A DNA stretch of 64,000 nucleotides from assembly GCF_900250075.1 (NCBI RefSeq), contig NZ_LT977070.1, forward strand, positions 1,309,634 to 1,373,633, read 5' to 3'. The notes beneath the pieces are model-generated. The model made no database searches and was not told the origin of the DNA. It was given only the letters and a program-made list of their open reading frames with translations. Positions 8,299 to 18,454 of the stretch are shown here, piece by piece. Both the position numbers and the translations under genes were made by a program. The first letter of the stretch is position 1. Each line of letters begins with the position of its first letter. The stretch is from Cupriavidus taiwanensis. Lineage in GTDB: Bacteria; Pseudomonadota; Gammaproteobacteria; Burkholderiales; Burkholderiaceae.

Positions 8299-8304
8299 AT
8301 TATA
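8299..8304 (-). promoter_or_regulatory. -10 element for the manganese riboswitch transcript
   Basis: A perfect TATAAT on the minus strand, preceded by GGT, lies 13-18 bases before the first conserved riboswitch block. The -35 position, GGACGA, is weak and falls inside the neighbouring hairpin. Confidence 0.6.
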
Positions 8305-8305
8305 A

Positions 8306-8340
8306 CCGCGACGGCGGTGGATCGTCCACCGCCGTCGCGG
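8306..8340 (-). terminator. Long hairpin after the desaturase gene
   Basis: A perfect 16-bp stem (8306-8321 with 8325-8340) and a three-base loop, 12 bases after the desaturase stop. It is followed on the minus strand by TTATAATC and not by a T run, so termination is probable but not textbook. The following TATAAT serves the next transcript. Confidence 0.6.
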
Positions 8341-8352
8341 CCGGCAAGGCGA

Positions 8353-9525
8353 TCAGGCCGGTACCGGCGCGTTCTCGCTGGTCTGGCGGCCGCGGAAATC
8401 GGTCCAGCACAGCGCCTTGAAGTCATAGAGCTTGCAGCGGCGCGCCGTGTCGAAATACCAGCGCCACGAGAAGTTCTCGATGATGATGCGGCCCGGCAGC
8501 GCATGCTCCAGCAGCGCCTGCGCGCGCTTGAGGCGGTACAGCGGCACGCTCATGTCGACGTGGTGCGCGGTGTGTTCCATGATGTGGTGCAGCGCCGCGC
8601 CGATGCCATGGCGAAAGCGCAGGTGCACGGTGGTCGAGACGAACGGCTGGGCCCTGGCCCACATCGCCTTGGTGTCGTACCAGGCGACGCTGGTGTGGGT
8701 ATGGTGCACGTACAGCACGAAGCCGACGGTTACGTTCCACACCAGGAAGGGCAGCACGAAGCCGGCGCCGACCAGCATCCAGACGGACTGCTGCGTGGCC
8801 AGCGCCAGGCCGACCAGCGCGCCGATCCAGGCCAGCCCGAACGCCGCCACCAGCACGCAGTCGCCGGTGAAGATCGACCGGCGCGTGGCCATCTGGCGCT
8901 TGCTGGGGAAGAACAGCTTGCACCACCAGATCTCGACCAGGTAATACAGGCCCGGACCGAAGCCGGTGCGGTAGATGCGCTCCATCACGCGGCGCCAGCG
9001 CGGCAGCGCGTTGAATTCGTCGAGCGAATACGGCGCCCAGACGAAGTCGAAGCCCTTCAGGTTGGTGTAGCCATGATGGACCACGTTATGGCCGACTTCC
9101 CACAGGCTGTACGGCGTCAGCGACGGCAGGAAGGTCAGCCGGCCCAGCCACTTGTTCAGCCCGCGGCGCGGAGTCAGGCTCTGGTGGCAGGCATCGTGGC
9201 CGATGATAAACAGGCGCGCGATCACCAGCCCGGCCAGCACGCCCAGCGCCAGCTTGGCGGCCCAGTGCGGTGCCAGCACCACGCCGGCCAGCACGGCGCC
9301 GAACAGCAGGTAATCGAAGGCGAACAGCATCAGTGCGCGCGGCGTGCTGCGCTGGCCCAGCGGGATCAGCCAGCCGCGGATGATCTTGCGCGACGGCAGC
9401 GGCGCGTCCGGCGCGATCGGTTCAGGCAGCGGAGCCTGGTGCGGGGCATGGGCGCGCGCGCCGGGATGCGCCTGGGCGTGCCCGGGGGCGGGCTCGACGG
9501 ATTGAGCGGATTGATATGCGGTCAT
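8353..9525 (-). CDS. Membrane fatty acid desaturase
   Basis: A 390-residue integral-membrane di-iron desaturase of acyl chains. It carries the three histidine boxes in order: GHDACHQ (HxxxH) near residue 120, HNVVHHG (HxxHH) near 155, and EHTAHH (HxxHH) near 320. Hydrophobic pairs precede the first box and lie between the second and third. The first 45 residues are rich in His, Pro and Ala, and look like a disordered cytoplasmic tail. The ATG follows AGAAGG by six bases and is preferred over an upstream in-frame start with no ribosome site. Regiospecificity cannot be told. It appears to be a single-gene unit between guaD and the manganese exporter. Confidence 0.9.
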   Translation of the reverse strand: MTAYQSAQSVEPAPGHAQAHPGARAHAPHQAPLPEPIAPDAPLPSRKIIRGWLIPLGQRSTPRALMLFAFDYLLFGAVLAGVVLAPHWAAKLALGVLAGLVIARLFIIGHDACHQSLTPRRGLNKWLGRLTFLPSLTPYSLWEVGHNVVHHGYTNLKGFDFVWAPYSLDEFNALPRWRRVMERIYRTGFGPGLYYLVEIWWCKLFFPSKRQMATRRSIFTGDCVLVAAFGLAWIGALVGLALATQQSVWMLVGAGFVLPFLVWNVTVGFVLYVHHTHTSVAWYDTKAMWARAQPFVSTTVHLRFRHGIGAALHHIMEHTAHHVDMSVPLYRLKRAQALLEHALPGRIIIENFSWRWYFDTARRCKLYDFKALCWTDFRGRQTSENAPVPA

Positions 9526-9714
9526 GCAGAACCTTCTGATTGCGGTCGATCGGTATTTAGTGCGCGGCAAGGCAGAGTGACCGCGGCGGAACCGCAAGGT
9601 TAGAAGGCTTTGTCGAAGGCAGTCTTGACGGTCGTCAAGCCGGTGGGACGGCGGAAGCGGTAGAGGCGTGCCCGCCGCGGGTGCGGCGGGCCAGGGATGT
9701 TGAAGTGTGGCGGA

Positions 9715-11037
9715 TCAGGCTGCCGGGACGGTGGCCGCCTCGCCCATCACGTAGACGCTGTCGATCACGCGGTCGTCGCCCAGCATGGCGAAGGCAAACA
9801 GCTCTTCTTCCAGCGTTTCCGAGCGGTTGCTGCGGCGTGCGATCAGCGGCGTGGCCTTGGGGTCGAGCACGATGAAGTCAGCCTCGCAGCCCTCGCTGAA
9901 GCTGCCGACGCGGCCGGTCCAGCCCAGCGCCTCGGCCGCGGCGCGGGTGGCGAGGTAGAACATGCGCAGCGCGGTCAGGTAGTAGCCGCCCATGCGTGCC
10001 ACCTTGTGCGCGGCGTTCATGGTGCGGAACATCGAGAACGAGGTGCCGCCGCCGACGTCGGTGGCCAGCGTCACGTTCAGGCGGTTGGCATCGGATTGGT
10101 GGAAGTCATAGAAGCCGCTGCCCAGGAACAGGTTGGAAGTCGGGCAGTGCGCCACCGCGGCGCCGCTGTCGGCCAGCCGGCGGCGGTCGTCCTGGTCCAG
10201 GTAGATGGCGTGGCCGTACATGGCGCCGGGACGCAGCAGGCCATAGCGGTCGTAGACGTCCAGGTAGCTGCGCGCGTCCGGGAACAGCTCGGCCACCCAT
10301 TTGACCTCGTCACGGTTCTCCGCCACGTGGGTCTGGATAAACGCGTCCGGATAGGCGCGCGCGAGTTCGCCGCAGGCGGCCAGCTGCGCCTCGGTCGAGG
10401 TTGGCGCGAAGCGCGGCGTGATCGCGTACGACAGGCGGCCCTTGTTATGCCAGCGCGACAGCAGGTCGGCGGAATCCCGGGCGCCGCTTTCGGCGGTGTC
10501 GCGCAGGAATTCGGGGCAGTTGCGGTCCATCATCACCTTGCCGGTGACCATGCGCAGGTTGCGCGCCTCGCTTTCGGCAAAGAGGGCGTCGGCCGAGGCC
10601 TTGTGCACCGTGCTCCAGACCACCGCGCTGGTGGTGCCGTTGCGCAGCAGTTCCTCGGTAAAGAAGCCGGCCACGCCGCGCGCGTAGTCGGGATCGGCGA
10701 AGCGGCGCTCTTCCGGGAAGGTGTAGGTGTCGAGCCAGTGCAGCAGCCCCGGCGACGGCGACGCGATCATGTCGGTCTGCGGGTAGTGCACGTGGGTGTC
10801 GATAAAGCCCGGCACGATCAGCTTGCCGCGGTGGTCGATGACCTCGGCGCCGGCAGGGATGCGCGCGGCCAGCTGGGCGTAGTCGCCGGCGGCGGCGATG
10901 CGCCCGTCGGTGACGATCAGCACCCCGTCGTCCCAATACTGATACGCGTCCTCATGGAATTGCGGGTCGCGCAGGAAATGCAGCACGCGGCCGCGGATGG
11001 CGCGGGTACGGGAGTCAGTGGTGGGGCGGGTCGTCAT
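9715..11037 (-). CDS. guaD: Guanine deaminase
   Basis: Converts guanine to xanthine and ammonia. The 440-residue amidohydrolase has the zinc-site motif PGFIDTHVHYPQTDM near residue 75, the GLLHWLDTYTFPEE segment specific to guanine deaminases, QTHVAENRDEV near 230, GHAIYLDQDD near 270, AHCPTSNLFLGSG near 300 and the catalytic Asp of TDVGGGTSFS near 320. It is the last gene of the minus-strand run xdhA-xdhB-xdhC-ade-guaD and feeds xanthine to the dehydrogenase encoded at its head. A strong hairpin without a T run (about 9669-9691) lies after the stop codon. Confidence 0.96.
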   Translation of the reverse strand: MTTRPTTDSRTRAIRGRVLHFLRDPQFHEDAYQYWDDGVLIVTDGRIAAAGDYAQLAARIPAGAEVIDHRGKLIVPGFIDTHVHYPQTDMIASPSPGLLHWLDTYTFPEERRFADPDYARGVAGFFTEELLRNGTTSAVVWSTVHKASADALFAESEARNLRMVTGKVMMDRNCPEFLRDTAESGARDSADLLSRWHNKGRLSYAITPRFAPTSTEAQLAACGELARAYPDAFIQTHVAENRDEVKWVAELFPDARSYLDVYDRYGLLRPGAMYGHAIYLDQDDRRRLADSGAAVAHCPTSNLFLGSGFYDFHQSDANRLNVTLATDVGGGTSFSMFRTMNAAHKVARMGGYYLTALRMFYLATRAAAEALGWTGRVGSFSEGCEADFIVLDPKATPLIARRSNRSETLEEELFAFAMLGDDRVIDSVYVMGEAATVPAA

Positions 11038-11113
11038 GGTTTGTCTCTCGTGGCCGGCCCGCGCGGCACCGCATGGTGCAAGCTGCAGGCCGGTCTATTG
11101 GCATGCGCCGGGA

Positions 11114-12169
11114 TCAGGCCGCGGGGGCCGTCGCGGGCGGGGACTTGGGCGGAGCGGACCAGAAGTGGTCGACCTCCGCCAGGAACTCGGCCTTCTGCAT
11201 GGCAGGCAGGAAGGCCGCTTCAAAACTGTTGCGGGCCAGCTTGTGCGCGTCGGCCGCGTCCAGCGGCAGCGCGTCGAAGGTGGCTTCCCAGTTCGCATTC
11301 ATATAGCCGCCGAAGTAGGCCGGGTCGTCCGAATGCAGGGTGATCGCCACGCCCGCGTCCAGCATGCGCTTGAGCGGGTGGTCGCGCAGGTCGGGGTAGA
11401 CCTTGAGCTTGACGTTCGACAGCGGGCACACCGTCAGCGCCACGCGCTCGCGCGCCAGGCGCTCGACCAGCGCGGCATCGTCGATGGCGCGCACGCCGTG
11501 GTCGATGCGCTCGGCCTTGAGGATGTCGAGCGCATCGGTCACGTATTGCGCCGGACCTTCCTCGCCCGCGTGCGCCACCAGGTGCAGGCCGAGCTCGCGC
11601 GCCCGGGCGAACACGCGCGCGAATTTTTCGGGCGGGTTGCCTTTTTCCGACGAGTCGAGCCCGACGCCGACGAAGCGGTCGCGATACGGCAGCGCCGCTT
11701 CCAGCGTGGCGAATGCGTCTTCCTCCGACAGATGGCGCAGGAAGCACAGGATCAGGCTGCTCGAGAAGTCGTACTCGGTGCGGGCCTGCGCCAGGGCATC
11801 GGCAATGCCGTCGATCACCACGCCGATCGGCACGCCGCGCGCGGTATGGGTCTGCGGATCGAAGAAGATCTCGGCGTGGCGGACGTTGTCGGCGACGGCG
11901 CGCTTGACGTAGTCCATGGTCATGTCGAAGAAATCTTCCTCGGTCAGCAGCACGCTGGCGCCGGCGTAGTAGATGTCCAGGAACGACTGCAGGTCGGTGA
12001 AGGCGTAGGCGGCGCGCAGTGCTTCGACGCTGGGGTAGGGCAGCGCCACCTGGTTGCGCTGCGCCAGCCGGAAGATCAGTTCCGGCTCAAGCGTGCCTTC
12101 GATATGCACATGCAGTTCGGCCTTGGGGGTGCGGCGGATCTGTTCCGCGAGCGCGGCATCGATGGTCAT
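11114..12169 (-). CDS. Adenine deaminase of the adenosine-deaminase family
   Basis: A 351-residue zinc hydrolase. The sites seen are the HxH of KAELHVHIEGTLEPEL (near residue 20), HAGEEG near 205 with the catalytic Glu, ERIDHGVRAI near 225, and LHSDDPAYFGGYM near 285 with the zinc-binding Asp. EGTLEPEL, CPLSNVKLKV and SDDPAYFGGY are features of the branch that includes Pseudomonas aeruginosa PA0148, shown to act on adenine, rather than of classical adenosine deaminase. Neighbours guaD and xdh also act on free bases, which supports adenine to hypoxanthine. The ATG chosen begins the family match; 49 upstream in-frame codons overlap xdhC and do not. It lies 55 bases after xdhC and 76 before guaD. 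Confidence 0.85.
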   Translation of the reverse strand: MTIDAALAEQIRRTPKAELHVHIEGTLEPELIFRLAQRNQVALPYPSVEALRAAYAFTDLQSFLDIYYAGASVLLTEEDFFDMTMDYVKRAVADNVRHAEIFFDPQTHTARGVPIGVVIDGIADALAQARTEYDFSSSLILCFLRHLSEEDAFATLEAALPYRDRFVGVGLDSSEKGNPPEKFARVFARARELGLHLVAHAGEEGPAQYVTDALDILKAERIDHGVRAIDDAALVERLARERVALTVCPLSNVKLKVYPDLRDHPLKRMLDAGVAITLHSDDPAYFGGYMNANWEATFDALPLDAADAHKLARNSFEAAFLPAMQKAEFLAEVDHFWSAPPKSPPATAPAA

Positions 12170-12224
12170 GGGGGCCTCGTTTCTGGGCTTTTCTGTGCCG
12201 GCCGGCAGCACCGGCGGCACGGGT

Positions 12225-13214
12225 TCAGGGATGCACCGCCTCCGTGCGGCCCGCACGCAGCGCGGCAAGGCGCTGTTCGCGGACCTGGAGCAGCTGGGCG
12301 ACGATGGCAACCGCAATCATAGCCGGAGCCTTGTCGGTGATCCCGGGAACCCCCATGGGGCATGTCATTTCCGCAAACCTGGCCGGGTCGATGCCGTGCT
12401 CGGCCATGCGGTGTTCAAAGCGCGCGCGCTTGGTCTTGGAACCGATCAGCCCGAAGTAGGCAAAGTCGGTGCGCTTGAGGATTTCCTCGCACAGGGTCTG
12501 GTCCAGCGCATGGCTGTGGGTCATCACCAGGAAGTAGCTGCCCGCCGGCGCCTGCGCCACCACCGCCTCGGGCGTGTCGCTGGCCTCGGCCTCGACGTTG
12601 TCGGGCAGGCCGCCGGGGAACAGCGTGTCGCGCTCGTCGACCCAGTGCACGCGGCACGGCAGCGTGGCCAGCACCTTGACCAGCGCATGGCCGACGTGGC
12701 CGGCGCCGAACAGCACCACGTGCATGGTGTCGGGCACCAGCGTGTCGGTCCAGCTGCCGTCCGCTTGCAGCTCCACGCCGGCGAGCACCGCGCGGCTGTC
12801 GCAAAAGGTCACCGCGCCGCGGGCCGGTACCTGCCGCTGCAGCGCACGCTGCGCGGCGAAATTGCGCTCGACCGCATCGAGCCAGGCCAGGTCGGCCTGG
12901 CCCAGCACTTCGAAGGCAAGCTGCACCACGCCGCCGCAGCACTGCCCCAGCGCGGGCCCCAGCGGAATGCGCTCGATCCGGCGCGGCTCGCCGCGCACCA
13001 GCATCTCGCGGGCGATGTCCATGCCGCGCCATTCCAGATGGCCGCCGCCGATGGTGCCGACCAGGTCGTCGGCGCTCACCAGCATGCGGATGCCGGCCTC
13101 GCGCGGCGCCGAGCCCTTGACCTCGACGATGGTGACCATCGCCACCGGCACCCCGGCACGCACCATGCGGGCGGCGTCGGCGAAGCGGAAGGGTTTGAGC
13201 GGTGAGTCCTGCAT
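12225..13214 (-). CDS. xdhC: Xanthine dehydrogenase accessory protein XdhC
   Basis: A 329-residue chaperone that binds molybdenum cofactor, helps add its terminal sulfur and inserts it into XdhB. N-terminal domain: EVKGSAPREAG near residue 30, GTIGGGHLEW near 55 and the LGQCCGG segment near 95. C-terminal Rossmann domain: VVLFGAGHVGHALV near 175, THSHALDQTLCEE near 245 and YFGLIGSKTKRARFE near 265. The length is typical. The ATG is 155 bases after the xdhB stop. It is required for active XdhAB, and its position in the operon is the common one. Confidence 0.95.
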   Translation of the reverse strand: MQDSPLKPFRFADAARMVRAGVPVAMVTIVEVKGSAPREAGIRMLVSADDLVGTIGGGHLEWRGMDIAREMLVRGEPRRIERIPLGPALGQCCGGVVQLAFEVLGQADLAWLDAVERNFAAQRALQRQVPARGAVTFCDSRAVLAGVELQADGSWTDTLVPDTMHVVLFGAGHVGHALVKVLATLPCRVHWVDERDTLFPGGLPDNVEAEASDTPEAVVAQAPAGSYFLVMTHSHALDQTLCEEILKRTDFAYFGLIGSKTKRARFEHRMAEHGIDPARFAEMTCPMGVPGITDKAPAMIAVAIVAQLLQVREQRLAALRAGRTEAVHP

Positions 13215-13369
13215 GGTCGGGGGCCTTGTGGTGATGCGTGGTATCGCTGGTGGTATCGCTTGTGTCAGTGGTGGCGCGCGCCTGCTTCTTCCGCCGGCCC
13301 CTCGCCTGTCAACGCAGTCGAGAGGGGAAAGTCCGGGGCCTCCGCAGGCGCGCGCTTCCTTGCCACCGT

Positions 13370-15742
13370 TCAGGCTGCGGGAGCAGCCACCCGAGCAGCC
13401 CCTTGCCCCGCCGCCGCACGCACGGCATCGACGGCATCGAGGATCGCCTCGCTGGTGGCTGGCGCCTTCAGCGGCGGGTTGATGCGGTAGTCGCCCAGCG
13501 CGGCCACGGCGTCGCGAATCGCGAAGAACACCGAGAACGGCAGCAGCAGCGGCGGCTCGCCCACCGCCTTGGAGCGGTGGATGCTGTCCTCGACGTTGCG
13601 GTTCTGGAACAGGCGCACGTTGAATTCCTCGGGGCAGTCGTTGACCGTCGGGATCTTGTACGTGGACGGGGCGTGCGTCATCAGCTTGCCGTCCTTGTTC
13701 CACCACAGTTCCTCGGTGGTCAGCCAGCCCATGCCCTGGATGAAGGCGCCTTCGACCTGGCCGATATCGATCGCCGGGTTCAGCGAGCGGCCGGCGTCGT
13801 GCAGCGCGTCGGCGCGCAGCAGTTTCCATTCGCCGGTGAGCGTGTCCACCAGCACCTCGGAGCATGCGGCGCCGTAGGCAAAGTAGTAGAACGGGCGGCC
13901 CTGCAGCGTCTTCTGGTCCCAGTGCAGCTTGGGCGTGGTGTAGAAGCCGTCGGACCACAGCTGCACGCGCGCCACGTAGGCTTCGCGCGCCAGGCCGCCG
14001 AACGACAGGCGCAGTTCGCCGGCGCTGACCAGGTCGTCGTTGAAGCGCACCTCGGACGGCTCCACGCCGGCCTTGCGCGCGGCAAACGCGGCCAGGCGCT
14101 CGCGGATCTGGCGCGCGGCGTCCTGTGCGGCCTTGCCGTTCAGGTCGGCGCCGGTCGATGCCGCGGTGGCCGAGGTATTGGCCACCTTGCTGGTGTCGGT
14201 CGCGGTCACGCGCACCCGTTCCATGCGGATGCCCAGTTCGTGCGCCACCACCATCGCCACCTTGGTGTTCAGGCCCTGGCCCATTTCGGTGCCGCCATGG
14301 TTGACCAGCACCGAGCCGTCGTTGTAGACGTGCACCAGCGCGCCGGCCTGGTTGAAGTGGGCCACGTTGAACGAGATGCCGAACTTAACCGGGGTGATGG
14401 CAATGCCCTTCTTCAGCACCGGGCTGCTGGCGTTGAACGCGCGCGTGGCCTCGCGGCGGGCGCGGTATTCGCTGCTGGCCACCAGTTCGTCGATCAGCTC
14501 GTGGATGACGTTGTCTTCCACGGTCTGGCCGTAGGGCGTGACGTTGTTGCCGGTCTTGCCGTAGAAGTTGGCGCGGCGCACGTCGAGCGAATCCTTGCCG
14601 ACCGTGCGGGCGATATTGTCCAGGATGTACTCGACCGCGAACGCGCCCTGCGGGCCGCCGAAGCCGCGGAAGGCGGTGTTGCTCTGCGTGTTGGTCTTGC
14701 CGCAGTAGCCGTCGATCTGCACGTTCGGCAGCCAGTAGGCGTTGTCGAAGTGGCAGATGGCACGGGTCATCACCGGGCCCGACAGGTCGGCCGAGAAGCC
14801 CGCGCGCGACACCATCTCTACCTTGACGCCTTCGATATGGCCTTCGTCGTCGTGGCCGACGCTGTAGTCGAACACGAAGTCATGGCGCTTGCCGGTGATC
14901 ATCATGTCGTCGTCGCGGTCCGGGCGCAGCTTGACCGGGCACATCAGCTTCCAGGCCGCCAGCGCGGCGCAGCAGGCGAACAGCGCCGACTGCGATTCCT
15001 TGCCGCCGAAGCCGCCGCCCATGCGGCGGCATTCCACCAGCACCTGGTGCGCCTGCCAGCCCAGCATATGGCACACGGCGTGTTGCATTTCGGTGGGGTG
15101 CTGGGTCGAGCACCACACTTGCATGCTGTCGTTCTCGCGCGGGGCCGCGTACGAGATCTGGCCTTCGAGATAGAACTGCTCCTGGCCGCCCAGGTGGATC
15201 GTGCCGCTGTCCTGGTGGGCCGCGCCGGCAATGCGCGCGGCGGGTTCGCCGCGTGTCAGGTGCATCGGCGGCAGCACATAGCTGCCGGCCTCGTGCGCGG
15301 CCTGCGGCGACAGGACCGGCGGCAGGTCTTCGTAGTCGATCACGCCGAGGCGGGCGGCGCGGCGGGCGGCGTCATGCGAGGTCGCCACCACGATAAAGAC
15401 CGGCTGGCCGACGAACTGCACCACGCCGCGCGCCAGAATCGGGTCGTCATGGATGATCGGGCCGCAGTCATTGGTGCCGGGGATGTCGTCCACCGTCAGC
15501 ACGTCGACCACGCCCGGCGCGGCGCGCACCTTGTCGAGCGAGACCGACTTGATGCGCGCGTGCGCGCGGGTGCTCATGCCGAGCGCGGCGTGCAGCGTGC
15601 CGGCCAGCTCGGGAATATCGTCGGTGTAGGTCGCGGTGCCGGCCACGTGCAGGTGGGCGGATTCGTGCGGACGCGAGATGCCGACCTGCGGTACCTGTTC
15701 GGCGGCGGCGTCGAGCAGGAAGGGTTCGGTTTGCTTGTTCAT
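13370..15742 (-). CDS. xdhB: Xanthine dehydrogenase, molybdenum-binding large subunit
   Basis: The 790-residue catalytic subunit that oxidises hypoxanthine to xanthine and xanthine to urate. Cofactor-site motifs seen are GQPVFIVVATSHDAARRA near residue 115, the GGGFGGKESQ loop near 245, FRGFGGPQG near 355, MGQGLNTK near 490, and KAVGEPPLLL near 740 with the catalytic Glu. The length matches bacterial XdhB. It begins 27 bases after xdhA ends, preceded by GGAAAGC. An open frame of more than 5 kb on the opposite strand is a product of GC-rich codon use and not a gene. Confidence 0.97.
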   Translation of the reverse strand: MNKQTEPFLLDAAAEQVPQVGISRPHESAHLHVAGTATYTDDIPELAGTLHAALGMSTRAHARIKSVSLDKVRAAPGVVDVLTVDDIPGTNDCGPIIHDDPILARGVVQFVGQPVFIVVATSHDAARRAARLGVIDYEDLPPVLSPQAAHEAGSYVLPPMHLTRGEPAARIAGAAHQDSGTIHLGGQEQFYLEGQISYAAPRENDSMQVWCSTQHPTEMQHAVCHMLGWQAHQVLVECRRMGGGFGGKESQSALFACCAALAAWKLMCPVKLRPDRDDDMMITGKRHDFVFDYSVGHDDEGHIEGVKVEMVSRAGFSADLSGPVMTRAICHFDNAYWLPNVQIDGYCGKTNTQSNTAFRGFGGPQGAFAVEYILDNIARTVGKDSLDVRRANFYGKTGNNVTPYGQTVEDNVIHELIDELVASSEYRARREATRAFNASSPVLKKGIAITPVKFGISFNVAHFNQAGALVHVYNDGSVLVNHGGTEMGQGLNTKVAMVVAHELGIRMERVRVTATDTSKVANTSATAASTGADLNGKAAQDAARQIRERLAAFAARKAGVEPSEVRFNDDLVSAGELRLSFGGLAREAYVARVQLWSDGFYTTPKLHWDQKTLQGRPFYYFAYGAACSEVLVDTLTGEWKLLRADALHDAGRSLNPAIDIGQVEGAFIQGMGWLTTEELWWNKDGKLMTHAPSTYKIPTVNDCPEEFNVRLFQNRNVEDSIHRSKAVGEPPLLLPFSVFFAIRDAVAALGDYRINPPLKAPATSEAILDAVDAVRAAAGQGAARVAAPAA

Positions 15743-15769
15743 GCCGATGCTTTCCTTGTTCTCTCTGGC

Positions 15770-17272
<1,503 letters not shown>

Positions 17273-17503
17273 GGTCTTCTCTCTCTTGGTGATGGCGGAA
17301 ACATAGCACCCAGGCCTTTCATGCAATATTCGGCCCAGGTGATATGCCCCATCAGCGGGCACCTCGGACGGTGCGCCGCCGCACCAGGCGGCGTCCCCCG
17401 AGGGAGGGGTGATTTGACCGTTTGTGGGGTGCCTGTCATACACTATGCGCCGTTCCCATCCCCCACGCCACCCATCCGGCTCCGCCGGCGGGCCGCCATC
17501 GCC

Positions 17504-18451
17504 ATGCACGGACGCGACCATCTCGATACTTATTTGCTGCGGGTGCTCCACACCCTGCTCACCGAGCAGAGCGTGACCCGCACCGCCGTGCGTCTGGGCC
17601 AGTCGCAGCCCGCCATCAGCAATACCCTGAAGCGCTTGCGCGAGATCACCGGCGACGCCATTCTGGTGCGGGGCAAAAACGGCATGGTGCCGACCGAGCG
17701 CGGCCGCGAGCTGCTGGCGCTGGCCGAGCAGAGCCTGGCGGCGATGGACCGCATCGCGCGGCCGCCGCAGCAGTTCGACCCGGCCACCACCACGCGCACC
17801 TTCCACCTCGGCGCGCCCGACTACCTGGATGCCTTCTTCCTGCCCAATATCGTCGAGCGCGTGCGCCGGCTGGCGCCGGGCGCCAAGCTGTTCGTGCACC
17901 CGATGACGTCGTCGTCGGACTTCCTCGACGACCTCGAGCAGGGACAGCTGGATATCGTGGTCGGCAACTGGCTGTCGCCGCCGGAACACCTGCATATCTC
18001 GCCGCTGTTCGACGACGAGGTGGTCTGCATGCTGGGCGCGCAGCACCCGCTGGCGCGCAAGGGGCTGACGCTCAAGCACTACCTGGAGATGCCCCACCTG
18101 GCGCCGGCGCCCTACGCGTCGATGCAGCGCAGCATGATCGACCAGGCGCTCGCCGAGCAAGGCTACAAGCGCAATATCCAGGTCACGCTGCCGTACTTCG
18201 GGCTGGTGCCCTATGTGCTGATGAAGACCGACATGGTCTTCACCACCGGCCGGCAGTTTGCCGCGCACTACGCGCAATACCTGCCGATCCGCATGGTGCC
18301 GTCACCGGTGTCGTTCCCGCGCATGCGCTTCTACCAGCTGTGGCACGAGCGCTGCCATGCGGCGCCGGATGTGATGTGGATCCGGCGGATGATTGCGGAG
18401 GTGGCGGCGGATCTGCCGCAATTGCCGCGGCTGGAGGCCGAGGCGGGTTGA
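17504..18451 (+). CDS. LysR-type regulator divergent from xdhA
   Basis: A 315-residue regulator with an N-terminal winged helix (residues about 8-66; VTRTAVRLGQSQPAISNTL is the HTH) and a LysR substrate-binding domain from about 95. The ATG gives the usual LysR length; the same frame is open for more than 4 kb upstream only because it lies antisense to xdhAB. The 231-base gap to xdhA holds a possible promoter for lysR, TTGACC with a 17-base spacer to CATACA (about 17413-17441). Its position suggests control of the xdh operon, with a purine as possible inducer; this is inference from divergence only. Confidence 0.9.
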   Translation: MHGRDHLDTYLLRVLHTLLTEQSVTRTAVRLGQSQPAISNTLKRLREITGDAILVRGKNGMVPTERGRELLALAEQSLAAMDRIARPPQQFDPATTTRTFHLGAPDYLDAFFLPNIVERVRRLAPGAKLFVHPMTSSSDFLDDLEQGQLDIVVGNWLSPPEHLHISPLFDDEVVCMLGAQHPLARKGLTLKHYLEMPHLAPAPYASMQRSMIDQALAEQGYKRNIQVTLPYFGLVPYVLMKTDMVFTTGRQFAAHYAQYLPIRMVPSPVSFPRMRFYQLWHERCHAAPDVMWIRRMIAEVAADLPQLPRLEAEAG

Positions 18452-18454
18452 GTC

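Noticed and set aside
9669..9691. Strong GC hairpin after guaD as an intrinsic terminator
   Set aside because: No T run follows on the minus strand; kept only as a remark in the guaD entry.
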